Shown: positions 8,401 through 16,447 of the stretch, in pieces
How positions within the stretch are numbered: position 1 is the stretch's first letter
How the letters are laid out: each line of letters begins with the position of its first letter
Origin: Spirochaetales bacterium
GTDB lineage: Bacteria > Spirochaetota > Spirochaetia > DSM-27196 > Alkalispirochaetaceae
NCBI GenBank assembly: GCA_028282545.1
Contig: JANQHT010000156.1
Location: 1 to 64,000 of the forward strand
Direction: 5' to 3'
DNA: 64,000 nt
The notes under the pieces: generated by a model
The model's database searches: none
What the model was told of the DNA's origin: nothing
The model's input: only the letters and a program-made list of their open reading frames with translations
Program-made: the position numbers and the translations under genes

Positions 8401-11229
8401 CGGTGCAATCGTGTCTACAAAGACGGTGATCTCGCTGTATGCGCCGCTGTTGCCGGCGGTGTCAAAGGGGGTCACCCGGAAGGTAACCGGCCCCTCTTCG
8501 AGGACGCCCGACGCCGGTGTGTAGGATGTCTGGGTCGTTGTGTCATCGATGTCCCACGCAGAACCGGCGTCGCTGTCGTCGATCTGAACCTGGTAATAGT
8601 CTGCGCCATTCGCGGCGCCCCAGGAGATGACCGGCGTGTCGGTGTTGACGAACTCACCCTCGCGGACGAGCGTGCCCATGTCGTCGGGATCCGTGCTATC
8701 CCAGATGAACGGAACCGTCGCAGTTGTCGAGTTACCCGCGGGGTCCGCCACGCTCACACGAAGCAGGTACGTTCCATCCACGTTCGCTGAAACGGTCGGT
8801 CGGCGGTTTTCCGACGTATCAACGGCCGGTCCCGGGTCGGTATCGATAAACGAGATAACCCCGGGGCCATCGACCTGTTCCCACTGATACGTCAGGTCGT
8901 CCACTGTGAGCGCGGAGAAGCCGGTGACATTGTCGGAGAACGTGCCGGTTTGTGTCGTCTCTCCGTTCGTTTCGAGGATATTCAACGTGCCGATCGTTGG
9001 CGGAGTGACGTCGTAATAGAACTGCACCGAGGTCGAGGTGCGATTCTCCAGATAGTCTTCGAACTGGAAGTAGAGTGTCTTGCTCTCCTCCGACAGATCT
9101 TCGGAGCCGTAGTCGATGGCCCAGCCGTTTAAAAGCGGCGACCACGTCCGCCACGCGTTTGACTCGCTGGTCGTTTCAGACGCTGTGTAGCCGGGGTCAC
9201 CCGACGCGGGTCCATTCGGGTCGTAGGTGCGATCGTCGAAATTGCCGCCGCCCCCGCCCACGTCGTTGGAAACACGGAAACGGAACAATCCGCTTCCCTC
9301 GCCGTCACTCGCTGCAAAGAGGAGGTCCACCAACCCATCGGGATCGTTCAGATGGACATTTGATCCCCCGTCTTCCCGTGCGTTTGTGAGGTCAACTGAC
9401 GTCACCGTGGGTGCGGCGGAATCGCGTACCACCGAGAAGAATTCGGGGGGATCGGGAGACTTGTTGCCCCGGCTATCCTGGAGCCGGTACCAGAGGTTGT
9501 ACACGCCGTCAACACCGGCAAAGGACCATGTCACCGCGTCGTCGTAGGCAATCCACCCACTTACCGGGTCCTCGAACGCATTGAGAGTGACCGGTGAACC
9601 ACCTACGGTAAGGCCGGTGCCCTCGCCCCAGAGGTTGATACCGTAGACGGAGTTGTAGTCGTCGCTGGCGTTGATGTCGAGAACAACGCCGGCCTGGCTG
9701 GTAGCAAACCGGCCGTCCGGTAGGACCGGTAGATCGTCGTCGACGGCGGGCGAGGTGATAACCGTGCCGGATTTATACGCGATAACTGCGGCGCCGGGTG
9801 CCGTCGTGTCCGTAGCGTTGCCCGTCTGGAAGAACCACGTTTCTTCGCTGTCCATTTTGTTCCCGGCCACGTCCTCGACGGTTCCGGCAACTGTGATGAA
9901 ATAGTCGCTGTTGGGATTGAGCTCGAGGCCGACGATCCGCATCTGGCGGAAGGGAACGCCGTCGTACGAATCGAACTCGTACTCGAACACGCCGCCGTTC
10001 AAGGGTGTTCCCCCGGAGTTGGCCACGTAGAACGTATCGGGCGTTATCGTCGCGAGGTTCATCTCTTCGTTGAAGATGATCGTGACGACGCTTGCGTCGT
10101 AGGCAACACCCGTTTGGCCGGAGGCGGGATTTGCGAGCGTCGTATCGAGCGTTGGTTGTGAAAGGTCGTAGATGATTGACGCTGCGGTGACGGGAGACAC
10201 GTTGCCGGCGAGGTCGCGGACCCGTGCCTCGTAGGAAACTTCGTCGTCGCTCACGGTGCCATCCGGCAGGGCGATTCCCGTCTCCAGCGCGGTGCCGTCA
10301 TCGCCTTCAATCGTCAGCGCGGTCCAGCTTGAGGGCCAGTCGTCGCCGGCAAGGCGAACCTGGTATTCCATGACGCCGCTTGAGCCGGCGTCGTCAAAGG
10401 CCGAGACGCCCAGCGATATCTCGATGTTGCTTGTGGCGCTTCTGCCGCCGTCGACGGCAAAGACGTCAACGGTGGGTTGGGTTGTGTCCAGCATGATGGT
10501 TGCGCTGATAACGCCGCTCTGGTTTCCCGAGCCGTCCTGGAATTTGATGTAAACGGTATGCTCGCCTTCGCCGTCACTGATGGTCCACTCGTACTCCGTG
10601 TCGTAGGTGGTCCAGTTGGCGTCGGAAAAGCTGTTGGCGTTGGCGATGTTCATCTGTGCCACGCCACGGTCATCGGTGGCCCCGATTGCCAAGGTCACCG
10701 TTCGGGAGGTCGTCCACACGTCGCCGCCGTTAATCGTGACTACTGAACCGGCCGGTGCCGTCGTGTCCGGCGCCAGGCCCGTTGTGAATGTCCACGTGTA
10801 CTCTTCCGAAAGCGGGTTGCCGTCTTCATCCTCGATGCCGCGCGTGGCAACGACGATGTACGTGGTGTTATAGGCGAGGTCGGCGTTCGGAGAGAAGGTG
10901 ATCGTGTCGCCACTGATCGTCCTCGATCCCGACACCGTTTCGCCGTGCGTTCCGTCATCGTTGAGAACCGCGATGTAAAAGGTCCCGGCGTTGACCGTAG
11001 CGCCGTTGATCTGTTTTTCGAAGGAAATGGAGATGACTTCCGTATTGATGGGGATGTCCGTGGACTCGCTCGTCGGAAAGACCGCGGATACGGCGGGCGG
11101 TGTGACAACCTGTTCTATCGTACCGTCCACGCGATCGATCAGCACGTTGCGGCAGCCTGCCGCAACCACAGAAAATAGAACCGCGGCTGACACCCACGCT
11201 ACGGTCCGACTCGCCGTCCTCCGACTCAT
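5482..11229 (-). CDS. Giant secreted lipoprotein with many bacterial Ig-like repeats
   Basis: 1915 residues. The N-terminus is a lipoprotein signal peptide with lipobox VVAAGC. Next comes a Big_5-like domain (TSESTDIPINTEVISISFEK, ending FTTGLAPDTTAP) and a second one near residue 370 (GQTGVAYDASVVTIIFNEEM). Between and after them is a long series of beta-sandwich modules opening with DTTAP/DTTQPT-type linkers and containing aromatic WSWSS and YxVRLRD motifs. The last ~280 residues look different (VIYDDDDPTDVQRALDIKAW) and may be a separate globular domain of unknown role. It is anchored in a membrane and faces the periplasm or outside. It starts 21 bases after the stop of the transglutaminase/TPR gene, with AAGGA upstream of ATG, so the two form one operon. 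Adhesion or an envelope scaffold is a guess. Confidence 0.85.
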   Translation of the reverse strand: MSRRTASRTVAWVSAAVLFSVVAAGCRNVLIDRVDGTIEQVVTPPAVSAVFPTSESTDIPINTEVISISFEKQINGATVNAGTFYIAVLNDDGTHGETVSGSRTISGDTITFSPNADLAYNTTYIVVATRGIEDEDGNPLSEEYTWTFTTGLAPDTTAPAGSVVTINGGDVWTTSRTVTLAIGATDDRGVAQMNIANANSFSDANWTTYDTEYEWTISDGEGEHTVYIKFQDGSGNQSGVISATIMLDTTQPTVDVFAVDGGRSATSNIEISLGVSAFDDAGSSGVMEYQVRLAGDDWPSSWTALTIEGDDGTALETGIALPDGTVSDDEVSYEARVRDLAGNVSPVTAASIIYDLSQPTLDTTLANPASGQTGVAYDASVVTIIFNEEMNLATITPDTFYVANSGGTPLNGGVFEYEFDSYDGVPFRQMRIVGLELNPNSDYFITVAGTVEDVAGNKMDSEETWFFQTGNATDTTAPGAAVIAYKSGTVITSPAVDDDLPVLPDGRFATSQAGVVLDINASDDYNSVYGINLWGEGTGLTVGGSPVTLNAFEDPVSGWIAYDDAVTWSFAGVDGVYNLWYRLQDSRGNKSPDPPEFFSVVRDSAAPTVTSVDLTNAREDGGSNVHLNDPDGLVDLLFAASDGEGSGLFRFRVSNDVGGGGGNFDDRTYDPNGPASGDPGYTASETTSESNAWRTWSPLLNGWAIDYGSEDLSEESKTLYFQFEDYLENRTSTSVQFYYDVTPPTIGTLNILETNGETTQTGTFSDNVTGFSALTVDDLTYQWEQVDGPGVISFIDTDPGPAVDTSENRRPTVSANVDGTYLLRVSVADPAGNSTTATVPFIWDSTDPDDMGTLVREGEFVNTDTPVISWGAANGADYYQVQIDDSDAGSAWDIDDTTTQTSYTPASGVLEEGPVTFRVTPFDTAGNSGAYSEITVFVDTIAPAIADDGQVFLEKAQFTATYSLVTGGTLDPAEVLENGSGVASYLWEQTSGPGTITFSAANAISTDISANAHGYYGIAFTVTDNAGNATTANFTLNWDIEPPNAPNVTGIDRTPKTQPTWSWSSGGGGGNGTFRYRLMNQGVKLYPSGTDYFSDGDTIWSPQEIAQTLVADPDGAAGTNTPYFYTLEVQERDAVGNWSNPGTHLIWVDGTYTAPPAVVAVGDLLRTSGSTTTNITWNWTSGTGQVDSTTTYRWRVNGGGWTTNDGAGGNNAATYGASTPDGTDLQFQIQVEEYYDTGSGFVWLGQTQNKYGYSTVRVDRQGPVAPTVSRVTSTPTNDTTPTWSWSSNAGSDGTGTFRFKLDSSDLSSGATTTTATVYTAPSQTDGNHTLYVQEQDALGNWGSVDDESITVDTTAPTLTSLTLNSGGYSTNSRTVSVSINAASEPGMEMSILDYEPASVWEAWQPYDASFTTVVPAGEGTKRVYVRLRDSVGNISGYVSDTIILDQTAPTSASVVLNQGDFYTPSVQAKMGLAASDNYTSQNNLEVQYYYYDGTGYQGTFGTGSWEPFSSTISTKAGGYLGGSNFAFTNNPGYKSVYVRFRDEAGNVSGFTADSIYLQVAEPTYAWKGFYAFGATRVYYNPVTEPTGSNTTRYYTYYSTNKNADPNNGDPVTYLGNTTSTEYDYVSGLPQGELLYFWTRAYNADSGGFGPYSSTNVMGFGSRVTVIYDDDDPTDVQRALDIKAWVEDAGNIEGLFYVLGSWSGYSVTLLPEDDIPNSYAEANKIYGDPIITTPSTFFTTSTSYDGRVRNIASTLRPTINMGLSGGYFLYRVDQMWSSWGLTGTRPSAIDSGNMAGLGSRATANTRPASTSSSIWYSPLAHSQLDSNQSGIFETTIFTSNVYRRGVYIPGGVNPTDGQIYAGDPNYSSHFPVVRQGRYLNYGFYELPYAFGPTFLTLPARMGRTFFINLVYRMSLY

Positions 11230-11250
11230 TCCTTTTGTCCCCTGCTTCCG

Positions 11251-13368
11251 TTACTCGTCGAAATCTTCGTCTTCCCAGATTGTCCGCCCGCGGTCCTGTG
11301 CCGCAGCTGCGCGGCCCACCACGTCCAAGGTGTTCCCGATATAGGCGTATTCGCTTGCCACGTCAGGCGCCTGCGCGGCCAGTCGCGTGTAGTTTTCCCG
11401 CGCCCGGTCGTACTCCTCGAGTTCGTACTGCGTCCGCGCCAGACCGGCGATCACGGCCGTGCTGTCCGGTTCCAGGCGCGCCGCCTGCGTGTACCAGTCG
11501 TTGGCTTCTATCATGTTGCCCGCGAGATAGTTGATGTTACCCAGGTTGACGAAGGGCGAAGCGTAGCTCGAATCGAGCCGGGTGGCGCGTTCGAACTGTT
11601 CCCGCGCTTCACCGTACTTTCCGTACCGCGCGTACAACACGCCGATCCGGTTCCGTACGTTCGCGCTGTCGCCGCGGCGCTCGATGCGGTCGTTGTACCG
11701 TGACAGGCGCTCGTTGATCTCGAGTTCCACGAACTCGTCCATATTACGGTTGTAGTTGGCGAGGATCGCCTCGCGACTCGGGAAGACAAGCGACAACGGA
11801 GGCGTTTGAGTCGGCGCCGGTTCAAAGGTCTGCCACGCGTCGTGAATCGCAATCAGCCGGGCGGAGCCCTTGCTCGATGCGTCGCGCCACTGCCGGGCGC
11901 CGGTGCGCCAGGCGCGCATGAAGTCTTCGGTCACCAGGGTGATTTCCACCGGTACCCAGGCGTTGTCATCAATGAAGATGAAGTCATCGATCGACGTGAA
12001 CTCCTGCTTCGCCTCTTCTTCGGTGAGATCGAGCGAAAAGGCGACGTAGATGTGGCCGGGAATCGTGATAAAGGCGGTGTTGATTCCGACGCTTTCGAGA
12101 AGTGACGCGTAGAGTATCGAAAGGTCGTCACAATCACCCGCGCGGTACGTGAGCGCTTCGGCAGGGAAGAGTAGAGTGTCCAGGGCGTTCGCGTTCTGCG
12201 AAAGTTCGATGTAGGACGAATCGGGATCAATCACGTAGTTCATGCCGTACGCATTGAGTGCTTCGAAGATGCCCACCGCCACCTTGAAGTTTAGATTGAT
12301 CGGGTTGGTGGATACTTCGCGGATCAACCCGGCGGTGTTCTTCGAAAAAAGCAGGACGGTGGGGTCCTTGGGATTGACGAAACACGCCGCCTTGCGGTCA
12401 TCGTCCCAGGTCATTGAGTTTCGTCCATGGATACGAAGCGTGTAGGGCTCGCTCCGGGTGAACCGCCGTCCCAGGTAGGTATACTCGGTGATGATCTCGG
12501 ACTGCACCAGCGTGTCCGTATTGATCTCGAGGACGGCGCTCCGGAAGAGTGCGTTCAGGTCAACGTCGGCGCTTTCGTTGCGGCCGAGTTCCGGGATCTC
12601 CGCGCTCAGCTTGGGCTGCTCCATGTACTCGTTCACGTTGAAGAAGACCTTGACGTCGGTAATGCGACCGTTCTCCTCGTTTTTGACTTCAACGCTGCCC
12701 AGCGTGTTCTGGTCGTAGTAGCCGTAGAAGACGGGAAAGACGGGCGCAAACTCGATGTTGTCCATGCGTATCCGGCGGCGTTCTCCGTCGTTGGAGAGGC
12801 GAAAAACCGTTCCCAGGCTAAGGCGCGCGGTCTGGACAAGATCCGTGTACGCGCCGTCTGCGTCCGTTCCAAGGTAGTAACGATACCCGGCGCCCAGTGC
12901 GAGTGAGAACGAAGGGGTGAAGTCCCACATGACGTTTGTCGTTGCGCCAAAGAAGGGGTTGGAACCCACGGCGTCGCCGAAGATCCCGACGTACCCGCCC
13001 GCCTCCGGTCCCACCTGGACGCTCATGGCGTTGCCCATCCGCAGGTTCGCACCGGCGCCGAATCCGCCGGCTATGATGTTGAGTGCCGGCGCCGTTCCCG
13101 GTGTGGTCTGTCCCTGATAGTTCACCGTCCCGTTGGCGTAGAGATACTGCCGGTTGGGAAAGATGTACTGGCCCGTAACGGCTGCCGACGCCCCCAACTC
13201 GAACGCCTGGTCATCATTCGTCAGGGCGCTACGGGACCCAAACGGTACTTCCACACCCGATGATAGGACAAAAGAGAAATCCTCCCGCCCTTCGGAGAAG
13301 ATACGTGTTGTAAGGGCAAGCGCGAGAACAATCGCAATCAGCACAACGCGACGACTATCAACGGCCAC
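11251..13368 (-). CDS. Secreted beta-barrel / transglutaminase-like / TPR protein
   Basis: 705 residues starting at GTG with GGAGG seven bases upstream. A signal peptide (VVLIAIVLALALTTRIFS) is followed by ~200 residues of alternating Gly/aromatic strands typical of a small outer-membrane barrel (LALGAGYRYYLG). A beta-sandwich segment comes next, then a transglutaminase-like core with the Cys in AGDCDDLSILYASLL, the His in ITIPGHIYVAF, and an acidic position in WVPVEITL. Four or so TPR repeats close the protein (GVLYARYGKYGEAREQFERA). The fold may act as a cysteine peptidase or amidase or only bind. A paralogue lies at 40051-42249. The gene precedes the giant lipoprotein in the same operon. 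Confidence 0.8.
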   Translation of the reverse strand: MAVDSRRVVLIAIVLALALTTRIFSEGREDFSFVLSSGVEVPFGSRSALTNDDQAFELGASAAVTGQYIFPNRQYLYANGTVNYQGQTTPGTAPALNIIAGGFGAGANLRMGNAMSVQVGPEAGGYVGIFGDAVGSNPFFGATTNVMWDFTPSFSLALGAGYRYYLGTDADGAYTDLVQTARLSLGTVFRLSNDGERRRIRMDNIEFAPVFPVFYGYYDQNTLGSVEVKNEENGRITDVKVFFNVNEYMEQPKLSAEIPELGRNESADVDLNALFRSAVLEINTDTLVQSEIITEYTYLGRRFTRSEPYTLRIHGRNSMTWDDDRKAACFVNPKDPTVLLFSKNTAGLIREVSTNPINLNFKVAVGIFEALNAYGMNYVIDPDSSYIELSQNANALDTLLFPAEALTYRAGDCDDLSILYASLLESVGINTAFITIPGHIYVAFSLDLTEEEAKQEFTSIDDFIFIDDNAWVPVEITLVTEDFMRAWRTGARQWRDASSKGSARLIAIHDAWQTFEPAPTQTPPLSLVFPSREAILANYNRNMDEFVELEINERLSRYNDRIERRGDSANVRNRIGVLYARYGKYGEAREQFERATRLDSSYASPFVNLGNINYLAGNMIEANDWYTQAARLEPDSTAVIAGLARTQYELEEYDRARENYTRLAAQAPDVASEYAYIGNTLDVVGRAAAAQDRGRTIWEDEDFDE

Positions 13369-13569
13369 GGTTTCACCTCCACCGTGTATTTATTACTTCA
13401 CAAGTCAGAAATATCGGGTAATTCGAAATATACCACCACGTGGTTTGCGCGACCAGCCTGTTTTTGACAGAGACAACGGCGTGGGAGGGCTCGTCGCTCT
13501 CCGTCCATACTGAGATTTGCTAGGTCACCTCGCGTTGTTTTGGCGGGTATTCGTGGTAGTTCGGGTGTG
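13369..13569. other. Intergenic region with a palindrome and one copy of a dispersed repeat
   Basis: About 200 bases between two minus-strand genes. ACCACGTGGT at 13435-13444 is a perfect 10-base palindrome and could be an operator for the transglutaminase gene. Positions 13487-13518 match a second intergenic stretch at 56536-56568. No convincing terminator or ORF is visible. Confidence 0.4.
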
Positions 13570-14940
13570 CTATTCGCTCGAAAGCTTCAGTAGTCGCTCC
13601 GCGGCGGCGTGGCCTTCCCGGAAGAGCTTCTGCTCGTCGTAGCCCACGAGTTCACCCTTCTCAACGACGACCTTGCCGTTGACGATCGTGTAGTCCGTTT
13701 CGTGTTTGTGGCCGGCGAAAAGGAGCGCCGCCAGGGGGTCCGCCAGGGCGCCGGCGTAGTCAAAGCGGAAGACGTCGAACATCGCCAGGTCCGCCGCCCA
13801 TCCCGCCGCGAGCTGCCCCACCCGGTCCATCCCGAGGATGTGGGCGCCGCCGCCGGCGGCCATCTCAAAGATCTCCCGGGCGCCGATCGCGTCGGAACCG
13901 TAGTGGACGCGCTGCAGGAGCAGGGCGTTACGCATCTCGCCCAGGTAGTCCGACGTGTCGTTGGACGCCGATCCGTCAACGCCGATTGAAAGAGGTACGC
14001 CCGCCTTGCGCATCTCAATGACGCGGGCAATCCCCGAACCGAGTCGCATGTTCGAACTGGGGCAGTGGCTGACACCCGTTTGGGTTTTGGCAAGATGCGC
14101 CACCTCTTCGTCGGTAAAGTGAATGCCGTGGGCGTAGTAGACGTCGGGCCCCACGAATCCCCAGTCGTCCATCACGGCGAGGGGACGCTTGTTGAAGTGC
14201 TTGAGGGTGTACTCCTCTTCGTCGATCGTCTCCGCCAGGTGGGTGTGGAGCTTCACGCCGTTGGCGCGGGCCAGTTTGACCGTCTCCTTCATAAGATCCG
14301 GCGTCACGGAGAAGGGGCTGCACGGGGCAAGCGTGACTTTGCTCATCGAGAAGTCGCCGGCGTCGTGGAACTGGCCGATTACCCGTTCACAATCCTTGAG
14401 AATCGCCTCCTCCCTCTGAACCACCGAGTCCGGCGGCAGTCCGCCGTCCTTCTTGGAGAGCGACATCGAACCCCGGGACGGCGAGAACCGTATTCCCAAC
14501 TGCCGGGCGCTCTCGAACTGCAGCGCCATCAGGTCACCTTCGAACCCCTGCGGGTAGAGATAGTGGTGGTCGGTTGTGGCGGTGCAGCCCGTCTTGAGCA
14601 ACTCTCCCGTCGCGAGCAGCGTCGAGACGCGGACCGATTCCTCGTTCACGTACTTCCACACCTCGTAGTGGTATACGAGCCAGTCAAAGAGTTTTGCATC
14701 CTGCGCCGCGGGGACGTTCCGTGTGAGCGTCTGGTAGAAGTGGTGATGGGTGTTGACGAACCCCGGGACCACCACGTGGCGCGACCCGTCGATCACGTGT
14801 ACCCCTTCCCCCGCCTCATCGGCGGTGATCTCCGGGGCGATCTTCTGTATCTGCGGGCCCCGGATGAGGATGTCCCAGCCGCGTCCGCCCTCTTTTGCTT
14901 CCGGCGAGTGGATATAGAAACAGTTCTTGATCAGGATCAT
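13570..14940 (-). CDS. 8-oxoguanine deaminase-like amidohydrolase
   Basis: 456 residues of the COG0402 amidohydrolase family. Metal ligands are visible in VNTHHHFYQTLTR, the His of KLHTHLAET, HGIHF, and the Asp of GVDGSASND. The stretch RGSMSLSKKDGGLPPDSVVQ is characteristic of the 8-oxoguanine deaminase / hydroxyatrazine hydrolase branch. The expected reaction is hydrolytic deamination of an oxidised purine such as 8-oxoguanine to urate; a different aminopurine is possible. It overlaps the Lrp-type regulator by four bases and faces away from the yqeC-xdh genes, which supports a role in the purine island. Length is normal for the family. Confidence 0.8.
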   Translation of the reverse strand: MILIKNCFYIHSPEAKEGGRGWDILIRGPQIQKIAPEITADEAGEGVHVIDGSRHVVVPGFVNTHHHFYQTLTRNVPAAQDAKLFDWLVYHYEVWKYVNEESVRVSTLLATGELLKTGCTATTDHHYLYPQGFEGDLMALQFESARQLGIRFSPSRGSMSLSKKDGGLPPDSVVQREEAILKDCERVIGQFHDAGDFSMSKVTLAPCSPFSVTPDLMKETVKLARANGVKLHTHLAETIDEEEYTLKHFNKRPLAVMDDWGFVGPDVYYAHGIHFTDEEVAHLAKTQTGVSHCPSSNMRLGSGIARVIEMRKAGVPLSIGVDGSASNDTSDYLGEMRNALLLQRVHYGSDAIGAREIFEMAAGGGAHILGMDRVGQLAAGWAADLAMFDVFRFDYAGALADPLAALLFAGHKHETDYTIVNGKVVVEKGELVGYDEQKLFREGHAAAERLLKLSSE

Positions 14941-15404
14941 GGCGCCTCTCCTTTGTCGTGTGCGGGATAGGGAACGCGTATGTCGAAGTTCTTGTAGACC
15001 ACAAACGTCTCTGTCGACTGGATTCCGTCCACGCTGCCGAGTTCACTGCTCAGGAAATCGAGGAGGTTGAAGGTCGCATCCAGGTGGACCGTAACGATCA
15101 TGTCGTAGTGGCCGGTGACAACACCAACCGACGCGACGCGACGCAGGCGGCTGACCCTTTCGGCCGTACCGACGTAGTCGAGATTCGAGAGTTTCACTCC
15201 GATGTAGACGATCTGATGCCCCTCGATCGCGTGAGGGTTCACGTACCCGGCGATGTCGAGCACGCCTTCCGCCTCCATCTTGCGGACTCGTGCCTTGACC
15301 GTGTTTTCGGAGACACCCGTGGCGTCGGCGATTCGTTTGAACGATTGCCGGCCCTCCCGGAGATGCACCAGAATCGCCCGGTTGAGATCGTCTAAGGGAA
15401 ACAT
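14937..15404 (-). CDS. Lrp/AsnC-family transcriptional regulator
   Basis: 155 residues. The N-terminal winged helix (LDDLNRAILVHLREGRQSFK, ATGVSENTVKARVRKMEAEG) is followed by the RAM ligand-binding domain (VASVGVVTGHYDMIVTVHLD). Such proteins sense small molecules, mostly amino acids, and often control divergent genes. The position between the deaminase and yqeC suggests it regulates the purine island. I prefer the ATG at 15404; an upstream TTG at 15434 would put the predicted promoter inside the gene. It overlaps the deaminase by ATGA. Confidence 0.88.
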   Translation of the reverse strand: MFPLDDLNRAILVHLREGRQSFKRIADATGVSENTVKARVRKMEAEGVLDIAGYVNPHAIEGHQIVYIGVKLSNLDYVGTAERVSRLRRVASVGVVTGHYDMIVTVHLDATFNLLDFLSSELGSVDGIQSTETFVVYKNFDIRVPYPAHDKGEAP

Positions 15405-15413
15405 GCCGTTTCC

Positions 15414-15441
15414 AGCATAGAACGGATGGACCAAATGTCAA
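15414..15441 (-). promoter_or_regulatory. Promoter of the Lrp-deaminase operon
   Basis: Minus-strand TTGACA and TATGCT are separated by 16 bases. The -10 box ends nine bases before the chosen ATG, so the leader would be zero to three bases long. Confidence 0.45.
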
Positions 15442-15519
15442 CACGGCGAGCTGCAACCGGCGCGAGTCCGGCACGTCCGACGATGCGGTGGCGAGGCAGC
15501 ACGTGGTAGGGTTGCTGCG

Positions 15520-16410
15520 ATGGATCTCTTTGGCTTGCTCTGGCCCGGCGCGGCTGTTTCCGAAGAAGCGCGATTCGGCGCGGTCGCGGTGGTTGGTGCC
15601 GGCGGGAAAACTACGTTCCTCACCCGCCTAGCCCTGGAGGCGGCGTCGCGCGGAACAGGGGCGCTCCTCGCGGTAACGACCAAGTGGTGGAACCCGCCCG
15701 GTTTTCCCGGGGCGGACCATGTGATCGTCACCGCTACCGGAGAGCCGAGCGATTTCGGGGCCGATCCCGAATCCGGGGCGATGATTCGGGCCCTTTCCGG
15801 TCCTCCTACCGAGGACGGGACCAAGGTGACCGGGATCGACTCCGGCGATCTGTTGCGCCTAATGTCGCCTTGGCGGGTCACGGCACCGCGCCCGGCATCT
15901 GCACCGATCGGAGGTGCCGCCCCCGTGTCCGGCGGCCCGCCGCGGTTCGCTCTTCCCATCGTGATCGAGGCGGACGGCGCCCGTGGGCGGGCGATCAAAG
16001 TACCGGGACCCGGTGAACCGGTCGTTCCCTCCTGGGTGACGACCGTTGTCTGCGTAACCGCCGTGACGGCGCTCGGCTCCGCGGCAACGGAAGCGCTCGT
16101 CCACCGTACCGATGCGTATGCGCGACTCGCCGGGGAAAGCGCCGCATCGGTCACCCCGATCGTTGTGGCGCGGCTCATGGAAGACCCACAGGGCATGTTC
16201 AAAGGTACGCCCGCACCGGCCCGGCGCGTCTGGATCGTGAACGGTGCGGGCGCTCCCGCCGTGGTCGCCCGGGCGCGGGGTTTTGCTGAATCGGTGTTGG
16301 AACGGTTTGACACCGGGACCGGCGGCCGTCCGCTACCGGTGGACACGATCGCGGTGGCGTCCCTACAATCGGACGATCCTGTCCGAGCCGTTGTCATGGA
16401 CCGGTCGTGA
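15520..16410 (+). CDS. yqeC: YqeC-type selenium-dependent hydroxylase accessory protein
   Basis: 296 residues. The protein opens with a P-loop (AVVGAGGKTTFLTRLA) and continues with TTKWW and IEADGARGRAIK, the pattern of the YqeC family found beside selenium-dependent molybdenum hydroxylases. The family is thought to help insert selenium or cofactor into xanthine dehydrogenase-type enzymes; the reaction is not settled. The gene starts the plus-strand purine island and is followed by the XdhC-YqeB fusion, as expected for this role. There is only a weak GTAGGG ahead of the ATG. Confidence 0.78.
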   Translation: MDLFGLLWPGAAVSEEARFGAVAVVGAGGKTTFLTRLALEAASRGTGALLAVTTKWWNPPGFPGADHVIVTATGEPSDFGADPESGAMIRALSGPPTEDGTKVTGIDSGDLLRLMSPWRVTAPRPASAPIGGAAPVSGGPPRFALPIVIEADGARGRAIKVPGPGEPVVPSWVTTVVCVTAVTALGSAATEALVHRTDAYARLAGESAASVTPIVVARLMEDPQGMFKGTPAPARRVWIVNGAGAPAVVARARGFAESVLERFDTGTGGRPLPVDTIAVASLQSDDPVRAVVMDRS

Positions 16411-16447
16411 CGACGCCGGCGACTTGAAACAAGGAAGGCGCCTGACC